From: Ophioderma brevispina
Lineage: Eukaryota; Echinodermata; Ophiuroidea; Amphilepidida; Ophiodermatidae
Assembly: GCA_023653785.1 (NCBI GenBank)
Contig: JAMKCH010014126.1
Location: forward strand, 62,001 to 126,000
Direction of reading: 5' to 3'
Length of the DNA: 64,000 nucleotides
The position numbers were made by a program, and so were the translations under genes. Positions 36,301 through 48,300 of the stretch are shown here, piece by piece; position 1 is the first letter of the stretch; the number at the start of each line of letters is the position of its first letter. The notes beneath the pieces are model-generated. The model did not search any database and was not told the origin of the DNA. It saw only the letters and a program-made list of their open reading frames with translations.

Positions 36301-39300
36301 ACAAATGAAATAATAACTAAAGGTAATGCAGATTCATTAATAGGCGAATAATGTGCCCGTGGTCGTTAAAAACTAAATAATGCGCCCATTATTTTTATTA
36401 TTTTTTGCCCGAGGGTACATAATGAGCCAATAGAGATACTACAAAACTTTAGTTCTATTTATTACCTAAAACAACTTTATTTTGTGTTTATATTAGGTTT
36501 TAAGGAATATGCCTAATTAGGGTATTTTGTACGTGATGAATATGAAAACATAAATAAGAAAATGCATTAGCGGCTCATTATTGCAAAAAACTGGGCAGTA
36601 ATTAAACTGACCATCAGAATACTGCTTTCAATAATGGGTTGTAAAGCGTAATAGAACACCCCCACCAATCGATTCAGCATTAACCCAGGTGACGGTGCTG
36701 TAGTTTACCTGGGTGGGTGGTAAACTCTCCCTTGGTATACGAGGGTTACATGTGCACTATGTCCCCCTAAAAGTGATAAATTTTGTTCATTTGTACAAAT
36801 ATTAAAACTTCAAAACTTGGATAGTTCTTTTTTCACGACGCGCAGACCGTATGTTTCATTAGTACAAGTAACATAAATTAAAAACACTAAAATTAAAATG
36901 TGAAAAAAGACCATTCCCTCATGAAGAAAGGTAAATTTCAACGATTGCCTTAAATGTCGTGACAGACCTTATATCGAATTGATCACTGAAGTCGCAATTT
37001 TTGTCCCAGTGAATACGTATTCGTTCGCAATTTATTGTGTGTGCTTGGAGATATTTGGACACGCAAGCTATCAAATACGTATTCGATTGTTTGTGGAACC
37101 GTTTTATTACAAATTGGTCTTATTCGACTGCGGCTATTTGGTTAGGAGATTGTGAATTTCATTTTTTATTTTGGGTACAATTAAAGAGTACATAAAAGGC
37201 AACGAGAATCAACTATTAACTCAATTGACCAAAATATCGATTCGACACTATGTCCGTGTCCACGACGATATGCTTGATTCATGCGGAACTGTATCCTTGT
37301 TTCCACAACATCGCTCTACATGTACATATACTACGGCGGTCCGGTACGTATTTCCCACGGTGTCAGTCTGTGTCACAGACTGTGAAGATATTATCTACAT
37401 TAGTACTGCGGGAGAGATTGACGTTATCAGCCCGTCCATAGTCGTAATGTATGCAAATGAACTAAATCTAAAATATCTCCGGAAAACGAAGGGGTCTATG
37501 GAGATTTTTTGTCATCAGATGGTCCGTTACTATGTTTTGTTTTGAATATGTATCGAATTGGGTCTGACCTATAGAACCTAGCGAGAAATGAACGTTTTTG
37601 TCGGGTACTTCGGTGGTCGCAGACACGGAAGGTGATACGCATCGCTACGGGCCGCATCCCTTTTTCCCACAATGCCTTCGGTATTTTCCAGTCTTGAGAA
37701 TTTTCAAACGCTGGTGTTGCAATTTAGCCAACTTTTTTTTTAATTTTAGAAACTTGATTACGTACGTACCGGTCCGCCGTATACATAATCCCTGGTACTA
37801 TGTAGGTGTGCGTATATTATATTCTGTCATTGCAGTGAGCGGGGTTTTTTTTTACTTTTTTTATTTTTTTGTTGAGGTGAAGGTTGTATCAACACATTTA
37901 GGTCAAATGCCGGACACATTTTATTTATATTTCACACAGGTCCACCTCAACTAATTTGTAACCCGAGTACAGTTCCAACATCATCTTCGGGATCAGTTAC
38001 CTACAACACCCCAACGAGCAGTCTGCAGCCGTTGAATTTTCCGAACAGTAACAACAAACGTTCAAATAACTTATGCCAATACCAACGCGGCAGCCGGTCA
38101 GAACGATCAGTTCATTGTTACACTTCCATTTACGCAACAGAATCATGTCGTGCAGACGTTTCCAGCTGGAACAAATACAGTAACCGTCACTGCATCAGAT
38201 GGCACGCTCACAGCAAGTTGTTCATTTACTTACTTCCGCACAGGTAAAGCCTTTTAATCTTTGTTGTACTAAAACGTGTATCTGAAAGAGACATATATGA
38301 GGACATTTCCCTTAGAGAAGCGCCCTCAATTATTTTCGAACCCAGTGTTCAGGGGGGGAGGGTAGGACTTGCCAATCTAACAGCAACAGCAAAATCAAAA
38401 CGGCATCAACTTCCGGGTGCTAGTCTGTTTCAAAGATTAACGGTAGGAGGGCGCTCTTACGCATATCGAACGGTTACACACAGACTTGACTAAAGACTAG
38501 GCCTGGTCACGAATATTAAATATAAATGACCGTTATTGGAAAATTACACTATTTTGCAGCGGGGTTAATCCACTAACAAAGGTTTAAGAGATAATTTTTT
38601 AATGTCACTGGGACCGAGACTGGTCCATTAATAAATCACGTAGCAGTTCCCCAAATTACCGTTTGGAAATCCCCAATGCCCAAATCGAGCAGATCGTGTC
38701 CTACCCCCCCCCCGCCAGTGTTTTTGCATACGTTCAGTGTTCCATGTAGAGCACATAGTAGATCTAGTCTCTAGTACTCCGTTGCACTTGATGTTCTTTT
38801 TTTTTGCTCAATGCATAATTTGGTTATCTAAATCACACATTACACACTCAAAAAATCAAACCATGTCCCCATATATAAATTCGGCCATTTCGTTAAAATA
38901 AGCCCGGGAGACCTTTTTTCACCAGTTATAATATTTACCAGAAAAACCGAAAACTACCTTGTGGAAGTATGTCAAAATGGCTGCCAAAATGGGTTCACTT
39001 TTTATTGAGGCACCCTGTATAGTTCACGTATTGACATGAACAGGCTCATGTCGAACCACATATTGCTCAAATTTCCTTTCCAAGACCTAAATTTCATAGG
39101 TCATCGCGACTTTCGCACTGGTATGGCATAAAATGACCGTATCATGACACTTAACACTGTAGAATGTATATGCACTATTTATTGGGTATTTATAGAGTGT
39201 TGATTTTTCGAATTGCTGTACTTGTTGGCACGCAGAGATGCCAACGAAAACGGTCCTTCCCCTTGGATAGACTGTACGGTTCGATCGGTGTTTTGAACAG

Positions 39301-42300
39301 CCATCCGGCCGGCCGGGAACACGTTTTTCAGGACCTTTGTGCAATAAGGAAGTCAATAATCAAACAATTATAATTATTGTGTGATATAAGGCATGCATTT
39401 GTCTTTTTCCTACAGACATCATATGCCCCGCTCCAGCCAGTTCGACATCAAATTCTGTAAGCTTTAACAGTCCGACTACCACCTTCCCAAGTACTGTGAA
39501 CAGCATTGTCTATTCTCGTACCGGTGCAGCAGCCGTCGCTATTCCGACTTCAACTGCCACACACACTCTCACGGGATTTCCTGTAGGAACTACTATCGTT
39601 ACTGCAACGGCAACGGACGCCTCTGGTAAACACTGATACGTGTACGTTTCCTTTACCACAGTTACAAGTACAGGTTAGTATGATTTCTATTAGTTTAATT
39701 ATCTGCATATACCTGGATGCCGATTGTAAGAATTAGGCTGAAATGGGGTTTGGCGAAAAAGGGGAGCGAAAATGGTCAAACTAATATGAAACTCCTCCAT
39801 TACCGCTTGTCCCCTTTTTTATTTTAAAATATCTCAATGGAAATCTTTGCTCAAGAAAATAATATTTCATTTCAGAAGAAAACCGTATCTCCTTCAATGC
39901 TTTATTAAAGAGTATGACATGAACATAATTATCTCAGGCTATATTAAATACTTAGTAGTGCTAATCACCCTCACAAAGTAAAAAAAAATGGAAATTTAGA
40001 AATCATGCAAATTCCATGGCAAAGTCAGATATTTAGCTATATTTAGCAAAATTAGTTTGATGCATCTTAATCCTTTGAGCACTGATTTCCATTTGTCCTT
40101 TTTGTCAAAAGGTAAAAAATCGTCATTTTCCTGTGGACATTCAGTATCAGTAGTGCATGAACAAGCATTTAAATGAGTCGCACCATTAGATCGTTATAGA
40201 CGTCAGACGAGAAGTGTGGTCGAAGAAAAGGCAGATACCAATTAGTGGAATACGGGAAAATTCAGAGAAAAATATAACTTTTTAACAATATGAAGTCTGC
40301 GTGGACCCGTTGTTGCGTGAGCCCCAAGGAAGAGGGGTAAAGGTACTATGGGGGTCAAATGTTGAACTACGCTAAATCTAATGAATATAGCTCAAATTAT
40401 TCCTAGGTTATCAGGAGTAAAAAAGTCAATTTTTGGGTCACATGTGTGTGGTGCTTCTTTCCAAGATATTTGGGAAAATAGGCTAAAGGTCACTTGTTTA
40501 TTCAAGAAAGGTCAACAATGTAATACAGATTTCTTTGGTAAAAAAATTTAAAAAGGATATTTAATGATATGATTCAAAAAATATGCTTTTTATTTTGCAT
40601 AGGGTTGGTGCCCTTCATAGGGAGGGTCTATTTAATGTCCCCGTCCCATAGAGTGCTACAGGGAATGTTGTACCCCTTCCAGCATAAGAACAAGGAGACG
40701 CCGAAAGTGCAAAAGCATTTCATATGGATTATATATTAAAACATTTAAAAAAAATAGTTGTACAATCAAATCTGGGTATTGCAACGGGGGACCGTGCTTT
40801 CTTGACTAAAAACAAAGGACTTTAGCCTATTTTCCCAAATATCTTGGAAAGGAAGACACCAAACGAGTGTTACTCAATTGACTTTTTTAACCCTGCTTAA
40901 CTAAGGAATAATTTAAGCTGTATTACATTAGATTTAGAAGCATTCAAACATTTGACCCCCTATAGTACCTTTACCCCTTCCTGGCTACACGCAACAACGG
41001 ATCCCCGGCAGACTTTTCAATAGTTGCAAAAGTATTATTTTTCTCGTGAATTTTCCCGTATCAGCTATTGGTATCTAGTTCGTCTAACCAAAACATTACT
41101 GGGCTGATGCTCTATTAGCAGTTGTTGATAATATGCTTGACTCATGCGGGACGGTATCCGTGTTTTCCACACATAGAATCAAGCCTCTTACAGGTACTAT
41201 GTAGGTGTGCGTGTATTATGTTATGTCCTTGCAGTGAGATGGTTCGTGTTTGCATTTTGTTATTTTTTTGTTGAGAGAAGGTTGGTATTCAAAATATTTA
41301 GCAAATCCTGAACCATTTTATTTATATTTCACACAGGCTACACCCTCAAACTAATTTGTAATCCGAGTACAGTTCCAACATCGTCTTTGGGATCAGTTAC
41401 CTACAACACCCCAACCAACAGTCTACAGACGTTGAATTTTCCGACAGTTAACAACGTTCAAATAACTTGCCATACCAAACGACGGGGCAGTCGGTCAGAA
41501 CGATCAGTTCATTGTTACACTTCCATTTACGCAACACAGAAATGTAGTGCAGACGTTTCCAGCTGGAACAAATACCGTAACCGTCACTGCATCAGATGCA
41601 CGCTCATCAGGCCAAGTGTTCATTACGTTACTTCCGCACAGGTAAAGCCTTTTAATCTTCGTGGTACTACCAAAATCGTGCATCTTAAAGGTGCAACGAG
41701 AGATTTCACATAAGTGTCCCTAAAAAATCGCAAATACTGATTTTTGCCATGATTGTAAAGCTTTCCATCAAAAATATCCCCATCTGAAAGATTAAGCTGA
41801 GAAAAAAAACAAAATGTTTCTTTGGTACAAAAAAATTGTGAAATTTAATTCCGTATAGGAGCAAATACAAAATTTTCAGCCTATGATTTACATTGAAATC
41901 TAAGCAAATCAAAATCTCACCGTTTTCTCTCTTTTAGGACAGTTATGTAGCCAAACACAAGGAAGAAATCTATTGAGTGTCTAATCTATATGAAATGACT
42001 TAGTACACAATAGTGGCGCATCAAAATTCTCCTCGTTGCAACTTGAAGAGACACTGGCACATTTGAAAAATAGGCGCCCTTCAAGATTTTCCAAATATCG
42101 GTATTGGCATGGTTGTAAAGCTTTATATTCAAAAGCCCTCACCCGAAATGATTAAGACCAAATCAGCTTCCTATGGCATGTTATGGGTAAACAGAACGAT
42201 TTTATAATTTAACGTCGCCGCGAGTTTAAATTTCAGCAGACGACGAAAATGGCGTTGTTTAACACAAGAACACGAACATCGTATGCATGTTTCCCACGCT

Positions 42301-45300
42301 CTGCACACTGTTTGATCGGTCTAGAACTTTGTGGTTTTTATTATAAGTGAGTAAGAGTCACTAATTTCATGTTAATATACACATTGTGTTGATTAAAGTT
42401 ATGGAAAACACTTAAAGTTGGCCTGCATATTAACTGGATGTCTTATCCATATCAAGGTCCCTATATGTTTTGGGGTAGTTATTTTTTGTGAAAATATAAT
42501 CTCTGGTCTTCAAATGGCCTATACTATATCATTGAGAGCAAATTGAAGAAAGTCATATTTTGTGAAAAATGTGCAGTGCCGCTTAAGTTGAAATTATGAA
42601 ATTAATAGCATCCTAATGTATCAAATTCGATTTAGATGGGTGAAAAGGGATCGGAAGTAACCTTACAATATAAATAGAATGTATTCAAATCTTCTGAAAT
42701 GAGTAAAAACATGTACGTTCAGAAGATCACAGAGTAATAGATTTAATCTCTAGTGTGATATAAAGAAATTGCATTTGGCTTTTTCCTACAGACATCTAGC
42801 CCCACTCAGCCAGTTCGACATCAAATTCTGTAAGCTTTAACAGTCCGACTACCAACTTCCCAAGTACTGTGAACAGCATTGTCTATACTCGTACCGGTGC
42901 AGCAGCCGTCGCTATTACGACTTAAACTGCCACACACACTCTCACGGGATTTCCTGTAGGAACTACTATCGTTACTGCAACGGCAACGGACGCCTCTGGT
43001 AATACTGATACGTGTACGTTCTCTTACACCGTTACTAGTACAGGTTAGTATGATTTCTATTAGTTTATTATCTACATGGTCAACATGGTCAAGCAAATAT
43101 GAATCTCCTCCATTACCGCTTGTCCTCAGAAACAGCATCTCCTTCAATGCTTTATTGAAGAGTATGACATGAACACATATATCAGGCTATATTAATACTT
43201 ACCACTAATTTAGAAATCCTACAAATCCCATCCAAAGTCAGATATTCAGCTATATTTAGTAAAATTAATTTGATGCATCGTAATTTAAATAACCACCTGC
43301 AACTTGACCCTAATAATGACACTATACCGACACTCTCTGCATAAAGAATCACGGAGGTAGCGAGGCACGTGCCCTGTTCACTCCTTGATTACAGGATTTG
43401 CTCTCAATAGCTGTGTTGATTGTAGGTGTCACTTATCTTAAGATGATAATGGTGACAGAGAGAATGAGATGCACCTTTTCTGTGATGATGTTCAGGGTCT
43501 GATAAAGAATCTCCATGAAAAAAGAGGTTAGATGTGATTTACCTTCCCAATAACCTTGGGCGGGCTTTGGTTTAGTGGTTCGTTTTGCTTGCCGACTTCC
43601 AAAAACCTTTTGGTCTCCAGTCATTGTCTCTTTGAGCCACCTTTAATTCGCTCGTAATGTTCACCATTATTCAGAGCTGATGTATGAAGAGCTTTGTCAC
43701 TTACTCCCCAGTCTGTACCGGCTATACAACGATTCAGAGCTACTTTTGGTGTGTTCTTATCCTTCAAGCTTGTCATGAGTTTGCCAGTAGATTAGAGATT
43801 CGTCTAGCTTCACTCCTAGATGTGATGGGCACTATTGGACACTGCTGTAAACTCAGCGGATTGAAATTGATGGTCACATTAAGTTCTCACTTGGCTTCTG
43901 GTGGAAGTCAGCTTAGCCGGTCTTGCCCACACTAAGCTTTAGTATCCAAAAATGCAAGTAGGGAGCCAGGGCGTTCGTATCTTGGTTGAGAGCACTCTCT
44001 CGATTGTATTGTTTTGACAGTCTTCATGATAGCCAGGTCGTCTTTATATCCGTACTTCTTGGAAGCGGCGTCTTCATATGGCAGTTCATGGATATCCATA
44101 ACGTCCTTTTTCGGAAAATGACTACCAACCTGACGATCACCGCAAAAGGGGGTAGCGCTATTTTTCTTGCTATATCTAGGGGCAAGGCACGGATCCGCTC
44201 CTTGATTTTTGGTGCATTTTTGAAAAGTGGCAAAAAACGGCATTAAGGGACGTTAATGATAAAGATAGATATTGAAGAGAGTAGGTACTAGAATCGAACC
44301 TTGAGGAACGTTATTTTTAGTCTTCAACTCTGGCAATAGTCAGAGTTTGGAGTAGGAGTCCGCATTAACCTTTAATGGACACCAGCTTTTAAATGAAGCC
44401 ATGCACCATATCAGGACAGCTGCGCCCAATCCCGGTGGACCAACTGCCTGTTCTTGCTGGCATCCCGCCACCCGCCATCAGATGGAGAGCAGCTGCGCTT
44501 GCCATTACTAAAGAAGTCAAGAGCCTTAACACCTCCATGAAACAGAAGCCAGAACCAGAGACAATACACGCAAGTGATTACCTTGCAGACAGCATGCAGC
44601 TGACCTGTTGAAGATCTTCAAGCCAAACCAGTCCCTAAAAGCTTGGACAAACAATGTTTAGAAATACCCATGACGTAAGTTATCCTCTGTGACTCTGGGG
44701 ATGAGGTTGTAGAGATATTGTCCCAACTATTTCCCTAAATAGAACTCCCAATGAAAAAGCATGATTAGTCTCATGAATTTATGAGGTGTAATAAAACATT
44801 ATGTTGTTTTGTCTGAGAGTTTTTCAATTTCAATCTTCCACCTAGGTCCCGTGATCACCTGTCCAGCCAACCAGATATTAGAAGTAACTCCGGGTACTGC
44901 TGGTTCTACATATAATGCTTACTATCCAGCGGCATCTGCAACAGGTGGTACCGGGATTTATACTTTCAGCTACACCAATCCACCAGGCTCTGGATTTCCT
45001 ATCGGTGAAACAACAGTTACAGCTACTGTAACAGACTCGGGAGGAGCGACTGCACAGTGTACTTTTACTGTCACTGTTACTGGTAAGGAAGCGCGCAGTA
45101 AGATGCCAGCCTAGCTTACTTAAAGGGATTAGCAGCGATATTGCGAGAGAATCGAAAAAATGTGGAAATGCGTGTTTTTAACTTATAAATCAGGGATAAG
45201 TGTGTACAATTCCATATAACTGCTTTAATGTAGAAACAAACCAACAAATAGTGAAAAAATGAAGTATTTGAGGAAATTTTTCATACCGTCTCCCACAAAT

Positions 45301-48300
45301 AGACATACAGCGACGGCATCTCAAAATCTGCACTAAACAGGTGATTGTGGTGTACAACAGTACAGAATGAACAAAGATCAATAATGTTTGTGTTTGAGGT
45401 CAAAATGTATTGATCATGGTGCGCAATATCACGCTGAAAATCTGTGATATTCACCGGGAAAGGCTTTTTTGATCGCAAGTCGGAATTTTGATACGCACGT
45501 ATAGAAATTATAGAATCAGATAAAAAGTACTGCCATGCCTTTAATACCCGGATTTCAAGCCAACCACTTGCAGGTTATGTTTGCATATCCATGCCAGTAA
45601 CAAAAATATAAAAATATGAATTTGGATGATTTTTTCGATGTTTCGGATTAGCAATCGCTGCTAATCCCTTTAAGTTATAAATCGTACCTTTTGAGATGAT
45701 TTTTCAAGTCAAAATTGAAATTCATATTTTTTTTCAAATAAAAGTTTTGAGAAAAACCTATGTAAAGGTTTGTATTTCCTATACCAACACACAGTAATAG
45801 TTATTTTGGACGCTCCCTGGCTACTGTATCGGAGTACCCACGGGTTCGGAATTCATACCAGATGATTATCGGGTCTTGTACAATAGAAATAGGTAAAAAA
45901 AGTTTAACGTGTTTTTAGGCACAAATTACGATCTCAGCTGGCCTACAAAAATGAGTCCGCCAAGTAATTTTTTTTTGGTCACTGATGAACTATAAACAAC
46001 GAAATTGAGGGTTTTTTTTTACACCAAAACAGTAAAAAAATATGGATTAATATCTGTAAAAAGCAACAGAAAACAAAACGCACGCACACACACACACACA
46101 CACACAGACACACACGCACACACACCCACACACACACACACACATACACACTACAAGCCAAAATAAGATCACACAAATAGAAAAAAGAAACACTGGCGGG
46201 CATTCGCATACATAGTGTACATAGTGTATGGCACCGTTTGACATCCAAACGTTGATGGTAAGGAAGGTGAAAATCGCAAAACATCTACTAGCGCCCTCCC
46301 AAATGTCCCACTTAAAAAAACACACAAACGCCTTTGGGAATATCGACAATGTTAAATGCAGAAAAGCATGTGGAAAAAAGTATTTCCTGCATTTCCTGAG
46401 GAACATTTCAATTAAAACATCTTTAAAACGATGATAGTTATATCCAAGACGTTTACATTAAAATATTGATATTCTGTCAAGTACGTGTTAATGACTTATT
46501 TGTGTTTGTTGTGAGCTAATTCGTTCGTTTGTTGTCATTTGTGTGCGCCCCTAAATGGACACTCTAGCGCCTTTCCACGATGTGCTGGAATCAAACAATT
46601 GCTGAGGTCAGAGATTCTAGAATCCATAGTCCAGATATTCATTTCAGGATTGATTAATCGTTAACTAATAATTCACCTGGATATCGCGGAGGAATTTTTG
46701 TTCTACTGTACTGTTGTTTTACTTCAAAATGTGTTTTCTAATTTGTTACTTCATATTTAGGTACAGGATTAGACACGAACCCGCCAGTGCTGGTATGTCC
46801 TGATAACATAATAACAACAGTACCAGCAGGAACTCAAAGCACAGCTGTTTCATATTCTCCTGCTACTATATACAATAACGGTAACACGGGTTACGCCTTT
46901 ATAGAAAGCTACAGCAATCCATCTGGTAGTACTTTCAATCTTGGAACAACTGTGGTTACAGTAACAGGAAGGGATCCAGCTGGAAATATCGGAACCTGCA
47001 AATTTGCGGTCACTGTGAACAGTAAGTGAAAAATGCCTGGAGCAATTTTATAAATGAAAGATTTGTAATGATTTCATTTAAATTAGAGCTAATAGAACTA
47101 AGTTTCAACCCTATTGGGATACACTAAATAAATTCACAGTAAAATATTGACTAAAAAGATCCCATTTAAGTATTTTAGACAGTCAAAACTATTCCTTATT
47201 TTAATCTCCATCAATAATTTGCACCATTTTTTTATCTAAAGCGGATCAACTTTAAACTTTAACCCCTGTACAACTGAAATTGACCCTTTTTATTGATTTT
47301 TGCGGTTTTTAGCCTATAACTCTTAAAACTTTACGTTGCAGATAGAACAAACTATACCTTTCCTGAATCCTTGTGGTTTGATAAATAACATGGTATACTT
47401 TTCAACATGATTGGATCAATTTTAAAAAATGACCCCTGTACAAACTTTGTCTTTTCCCCTTCTCCTTGCGGCACCATTTGCTGCACTTAAGAATCACGTT
47501 TCAGGGGTCCCTGTCAGTCTTTCAACATATTTAATCACTCAATCCTTATGTACTTGAAATGTGTTACAAATGTCTGCTAGCTCCCGGGTTATGAGATTAA
47601 GTATCTTGCCCAGGGACATAAATACGTTGTTTGCAGCGGGTGTTCGACGTCACGATTTACAAATGTCTTTAGGATCATGAGTCCTGCAGACCTGCACTTA
47701 ATCCGTTACGCCACACGTGTAAGATATAGACGGTAAAAAATGGAAGGAAGATAGAAGGCGGTCAGTAGCATCATTGTGCTACAAAAGGAAATGCCAATTT
47801 TCTAGGCTTATTGCATTTGATTTGGCTATTAGTAAGTGCTTGCATTGGAAAACACTCTGTTTTCCTTTCGAAAAAGAAGCAAATAAGAGACGAATATCCA
47901 CCCCTAAAAGAGGAGTTGGTTCCATCGTTTACTAGTATCGTAACATTATGTAATTTCCATTTATCATTGCAATAGTTGTCGGAGCACAAATCCCAGTCAT
48001 AGCAGGCTGCGACACCACTACATCACCTACCGAGACAAATATCAATGCAGTACTGCAAAGTGGGCAATCAGAAATTGAGTTAAATTGGAATGCACCGACT
48101 GCCACTATCGGTTCTAATACTGTAACTGCGATGACCGATAATAACCTTAACACTGGAAGTATGTTTCCACAAGGACTCACTGAAATTTTATATATTTTTG
48201 GAAGCCCGGGTGCCCAAGCTGTTTGCAAGTGGTATGTTTTACGTTCGAGGTAAGCATGTTTTTTAAAACATAAAACTCTATGGTTAATATGGCCACACGA

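Larger units (their letters stand above)
37245..40080. repeat. Tandem duplication of the H6-H7 exon pair, copy 1
   Basis: It aligns with 41110-43290: upstream TATGCTTGATTCATGCGG (against TATGCTTGACTCATGCGG), the intron around CTATGTAGGTGTGCGT, both exons, and downstream CCTTCAATGCTTTATTAAAG. Copy 1 alone has the M-family MITE. Confidence 0.85.
41110..43290. repeat. Tandem duplication of the H6-H7 exon pair, copy 2
   Basis: See copy 1. Copy 2 lacks the M-family MITE but carries family B and A MITEs in the H6'-H7' intron, which copy 1 lacks. Confidence 0.85.

Noticed and set aside
37171..37954. Long overlapping + strand frames (124 and 118 codons)
   Set aside because: They read through the M-family MITE and the intron before H6; the two M copies do not share an open frame.
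45979..46406. Two overlapping minus-strand frames rich in Cys and Val
   Set aside because: They run over the CA microsatellite; composition follows the repeat.
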